Below are positions 61,512 through 64,000 of a stretch of 64,000 bases of DNA, in pieces. The notes beneath the pieces were generated by a model, which was not told the origin of the DNA, did no database searches, and was given only the letters and a program-made list of their open reading frames with translations. Each line of letters begins with the position of its first letter. Within the stretch, counting starts at the first letter, position 1. The translations under genes and the position numbers were made by a program. Source of the DNA: TH-plancto1 sp043777375 (GTDB lineage: Bacteria; Planctomycetota; Planctomycetia; Planctomycetales; Planctomycetaceae); contig JAYWHX010000130.1 of the NCBI GenBank assembly GCA_043777375.1, positions 47,815 through 111,814 of the forward strand, in the 5' to 3' direction.

Positions 61512-63662
61512 TCAGAATTGAATCACTCGTTGAGCGGCCTTGCGGAGAGCGGCGACCGTCCAGACGGTGGGGTAGAGCGACTCGTAATACCAGAGTTTGG
61601 CGAAGTAAAACCCGATCGGAGAGGGGGTCGTCCAGGTGCCGTCTTCAACCCGCGCGATCAGCCACTCGATGCCACGCGTGAGGGGATCGTTGAGGGTTGA
61701 GGGTTGAGCGTTGAGCGTTGCCCCCTCTGGCTCCCCTCTCCCCTTGGGAGAGGGGCTGGGGGTGAGGGTCTGCGGAGCGTCCAGCAGCGCATCCAGCGCG
61801 AGCGCCGTCTCTTCCACCGTCGACGGTGCCCCAGCGTCCCCGCCCCAGCCGCCATCGGGGTTCTGCACCGACCGCAGCCACTTTGCCCCCCGACAGGCGT
61901 GATCGTTCCACCGGTTGCAATCGCGAAACGCTCTCAAGACTCGCGATGTGCCGTACACCGGGTTCTCGTCGTTGAGCACATGCTGGTTCCCGAACCACAG
62001 CGGGAGCCAAGAGCCGTTCGGGCGTTGAACTCGTTCCAGGAAAACAAAGCCCCTCATCAGAGCAGCATACTTGGGAAAATGTCCTGGCTGATTCTCAATA
62101 AACCATGATTCCAGATCGCCATCTCGCGGATACGGATCGAGTTGAGAACAGATCGCTCGCAGGCAATGAGCGGTGATATCCGGTGAACTGCGATCAAAGG
62201 GCAGCGTCCCCCAACCTCGACAGAATGTCGGGAATCCACCATCGCGGTTTTGGAGAGCCAGCAACCAGAAGATTCCATTCTCCGCAGCCGCATTGCAGGC
62301 GGAATTCGCCACGGAGGCACGGAGGCACGGAGATGATGGGGAGATCGGTAGGGAGCTAGCCGCCGGTTCCGAAGGTTGGAATGGAGTTGAAGAACAGGCG
62401 GGGATCGCGGTGCTGCCGCCATCAACTTCCTGGCCATTGAGATGTGTTACTTGCGAGCTTCCTCTCCGTGCCTCCGTGCCTCCGTGGTGAATTTCGTCCT
62501 CTTGGCACCCCCGACTCACCTCGGAGGTTCGCTGCAACTTCCCCAAAGCCAAGATCGCTCCCGGCGTGTCATCCGCATCGGGCACGCCGCCCGGCAAATC
62601 AGTCCATGCCCACCCGCCTGGTGCGGCGTTCGTATACGGATGTGTGACCTGGTATTGCTGATCGAGAAGCCACTTCAGAATCTGCGGTCGCCCCTCTTCC
62701 GGGAGATCATCCCCCAACGCATTCACCGCCAGAGTCGTCACCCATGTGGCCAAGTTCGTATCGATCGGCCAGCTGCCATCTGGGCGGACCGACTTCACAA
62801 GGAAGTCAACTCCTCGCTGCACGACGGGGTGGTCCGTCAGCCCCATCGCGGCGAGACTCATACAGACGAAGCTCGTCAGTGGAGCCGCTTCGAGGAATCC
62901 ACCGTGTGGTGGTTGAATCTTTTCCAGTACCGCCAAGCTGCGATCACGAGCGAGCCAGCGGAGCGACCGGGTGATCGGGTTCCACGTCTTCCCGTAGAAG
63001 TGCCGAACTTGCCCGATCGCAATCAGCGCGGGCAGCGCATAACTCACCACCGGGAACTTCGCAGCTGCGTACCAGCTGGCCGGGATGCAGGCGAGTTCAA
63101 ACGGCAGGCGAGGGACTTTCGTCCACGGCACCAGTCCCGCCAATGCGCAGTGAGTCAGAATGGGGACGGAGAAAGTTTTGTCCTTGCCGTACCGAGCAAT
63201 CAGGGCCGGGATACCGCCCGCTTTTTCGACATACCCAGCTGCACGCTGGATGGACTGTTCCCGCGTGACGATGTCGCCCTGGATGAGGGTCGTGAGACTC
63301 GCATCCGATACTTGACGGGTCGCGACCAAGGTCGCATGACACAGCATCGTCGTCGAGATATTGCTGAAACTTTTGTCTGTATCGCCCCAGCCGCCATCTG
63401 CATTTTGATGAGCGATGAGCCACGCCGATCCACGCTCGATCAGCGAGCGGATGACATCGGTGGGTCGCACGGCGGATGAGCGACTCGATTGGCTGGCGTC
63501 AGTGGGATGATGGCGAGAAAATTGATGCAGCGCCATCACTGCTGTGGCGGTCGACAAAGCAGATGTCGAGAGTTCACCCACCCAATGCCCGGCAGAGTTT
63601 CGCCGGGCGAGCAGATGCTCCACGGCAGCGTCACAGGCCCGAAGCAACCGGTCGCCATTCAC
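61512..63662 (-). CDS. Squalene-hopene-cyclase-like terpene cyclase with two repeat-derived insertions
   Basis: 716 residues. The DxDD catalytic motif is DADD at 362-365, within GGVPDADDTPGA. QW-type repeats occur along the chain: GGWGDTDKSF, GSWPIDTN, GGWAWTD, GGFPTFCRGWG, GSWLPLWFGN, GGWGGDAG and GTWTTPSP. The enzymes cyclise squalene to hopanoid-type triterpenes on the membrane surface. Residues about 390-454 and 631-660 are not family-like: they are encoded by dispersed palindromic repeats read through in frame, and without them the protein would be about 620 residues. Its start overlaps the PIN/TRAM gene stop as ATGA. Whether the enzyme is still active depends on where the insertions fall; both lie between repeats. 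Confidence 0.88.
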   Translation of the reverse strand: MNGDRLLRACDAAVEHLLARRNSAGHWVGELSTSALSTATAVMALHQFSRHHPTDASQSSRSSAVRPTDVIRSLIERGSAWLIAHQNADGGWGDTDKSFSNISTTMLCHATLVATRQVSDASLTTLIQGDIVTREQSIQRAAGYVEKAGGIPALIARYGKDKTFSVPILTHCALAGLVPWTKVPRLPFELACIPASWYAAAKFPVVSYALPALIAIGQVRHFYGKTWNPITRSLRWLARDRSLAVLEKIQPPHGGFLEAAPLTSFVCMSLAAMGLTDHPVVQRGVDFLVKSVRPDGSWPIDTNLATWVTTLAVNALGDDLPEEGRPQILKWLLDQQYQVTHPYTNAAPGGWAWTDLPGGVPDADDTPGAILALGKLQRTSEVSRGCQEDEIHHGGTEARRGSSQVTHLNGQEVDGGSTAIPACSSTPFQPSEPAASSLPISPSSPCLRASVANSACNAAAENGIFWLLALQNRDGGFPTFCRGWGTLPFDRSSPDITAHCLRAICSQLDPYPRDGDLESWFIENQPGHFPKYAALMRGFVFLERVQRPNGSWLPLWFGNQHVLNDENPVYGTSRVLRAFRDCNRWNDHACRGAKWLRSVQNPDGGWGGDAGAPSTVEETALALDALLDAPQTLTPSPSPKGRGEPEGATLNAQPSTLNDPLTRGIEWLIARVEDGTWTTPSPIGFYFAKLWYYESLYPTVWTVAALRKAAQRVIQF
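61588..61643. repeat. 56-bp direct repeat, copy B
   Basis: Identical to 60427-60482. It encodes the conserved C-terminal block of the cyclase (TWTTPSPIGFYFAKLWY region). Confidence 0.9.
61686..61772. repeat. In-frame repeat insertion 2 in the cyclase gene
   Basis: It contains a perfect 10-bp hairpin, CCCCTCTCCC (61733-61742) against GGGAGAGGGG (61746-61755). Beside it is a 7-base tandem repeat of GTTGAGG/GTTGAGC units (61689-61720, four and a half copies). On the minus strand it reads TPSPSPKGRGE, a peptide known from such inserted palindromes in many genomes. The open frame is maintained throughout. Confidence 0.75.
62302..62494. repeat. In-frame repeat insertion 1 in the cyclase gene
   Basis: Two perfect 24-bp inverted arms at 62309-62332 and 62464-62487 (made of GGAGGCAC units) bound about 130 bases of unrelated sequence. 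Read on the minus strand it gives HHGGTEARRG at one end and SPCLRASVANS at the other, the peptide hallmarks of a dispersed palindrome read as protein. It sits between two QW-type repeats and keeps the frame. Confidence 0.85.
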
Positions 63663-64000
63663 GGTGCTTTCGCATCAACCATTCGGCAGAACAGCATCCG
63701 TCCGGCGCTGTTTTGCAGGACGCTGGTGACCACGGTATCGATCTCGTTGCCGACCTCTTTGGATCCCGCTTCTACGACGACCATCGTACCGTCGTCCAAA
63801 TAGCCGACGCCCTGGTTGTACCCTTCACCTTCTTTGATGACCTTGATCCGCACGGCTTCGCCGGGAATAAAGCGAGGCTTCAGGGCGTTCGCGACATCAT
63901 TCAGATTGACGACCTGAATCCCCTGGATCGAAGCCAGCTTATTCAGATTGAGATCGTTGGTCACCAACCGACCATTGAACTGTTTGCAGGTTTCGATCAA
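63659..64000 (-). CDS. PIN/TRAM-domain protein (YacL-like), truncated at the window edge
   Basis: Only the last 113 residues lie in the window; the gene starts beyond 64000. RLVTNDLNLNKLASIQGIQVVNLNDVANAL is the end of a PIN nuclease-like domain, and PGEAVRIKVIKEGEGYNQGVGYLDDGTMVVVE is a TRAM RNA-binding domain. Together they match YacL-type proteins, which usually also have N-terminal membrane helices. These are thought to act on RNA near the membrane. Its stop overlaps the start of the cyclase gene as ATGA, so the two are probably co-expressed even though no functional link is known. Confidence 0.88.
   Translation of the reverse strand: MIETCKQFNGRLVTNDLNLNKLASIQGIQVVNLNDVANALKPRFIPGEAVRIKVIKEGEGYNQGVGYLDDGTMVVVEAGSKEVGNEIDTVVTSVLQNSAGRMLFCRMVDAKAP

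Noticed and set aside
1..64000. tRNA, rRNA, CRISPR arrays, transposases, integrases and phage genes
   Set aside because: Looked for on both strands and not found; repeated elements seen are short palindromes without coding capacity.

Overview
The window reads as chromosomal DNA of a member of the Planctomycetota, most likely order Planctomycetales. The evidence is the gene families: a Tat-exported DUF1501 protein, a BBP7-type outer-membrane barrel protein, an exosortase of the XrtU type, and several secreted proteins typical of the phylum. Many starts are GTG or TTG with weak ribosome binding sites, and short palindromic repeats are scattered between genes. No tRNA, rRNA, CRISPR array, transposase or phage gene was seen.

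Left part (1-20.5 kb) is ordinary chromosome. It holds the end of a TMTC-like membrane protein, a tiny lysine-rich protein with its own terminator, a DUF1501 protein, a BBP7 barrel, a GAF/HD-GYP phosphodiesterase, dihydropteroate synthase (folP), a PGPGW membrane protein, RNase PH (rph) and two secreted proteins (one with SPOR-like repeats). Then come a WecA-type phosphosugar transferase next to pgsA, a coupled pair of unknown genes, a metal-site-like lipoprotein, an M16 peptidase and a CsgG/TPR lipoprotein. A folded, terminator-ended stretch at 14.64-14.82 kb has no gene and may encode a small RNA.

Middle part (20.65-58.89 kb) is one 38-kb block of 30 genes, all on the plus strand, for making and exporting a surface polysaccharide. 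It opens with a small membrane protein, exosortase XrtU, a TPR protein and a glycine-rich secreted protein. Next are an O-antigen-ligase/TPR fusion, a WecA-like initiating transferase, a NusG-like elongation factor, and an ABC exporter (Wzm/Wzt with a C-terminal extension). Then follow three methyltransferases, about ten glycosyltransferases, a second Wzy-like polymerase, a two-domain oxidoreductase, a heparinase II/III-like protein, UDP-GlcNAc 2-epimerase (wecB), a YdcF-like pair and a Wzz/BY-kinase. Twelve junctions are stop/start overlaps (ATGA, GTGA, TTGA, TAATG, TGATG or longer), so much of the block is probably translationally coupled. The block ends at a strong convergent terminator near 59.03 kb. 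It mixes parts of ABC-dependent and Wzy-dependent export, yet shows no Wzx flippase and no Wza-type outer-membrane exporter.

Right part (59-64 kb) holds parB without parA beside it, a small secreted protein, a squalene-hopene-cyclase-like gene and the end of a PIN/TRAM protein, the last two overlapping by ATGA. The cyclase carries two repeat-derived in-frame insertions. A fragment matching its C-terminus lies about 1.2 kb downstream of its own end, across the small secreted gene.
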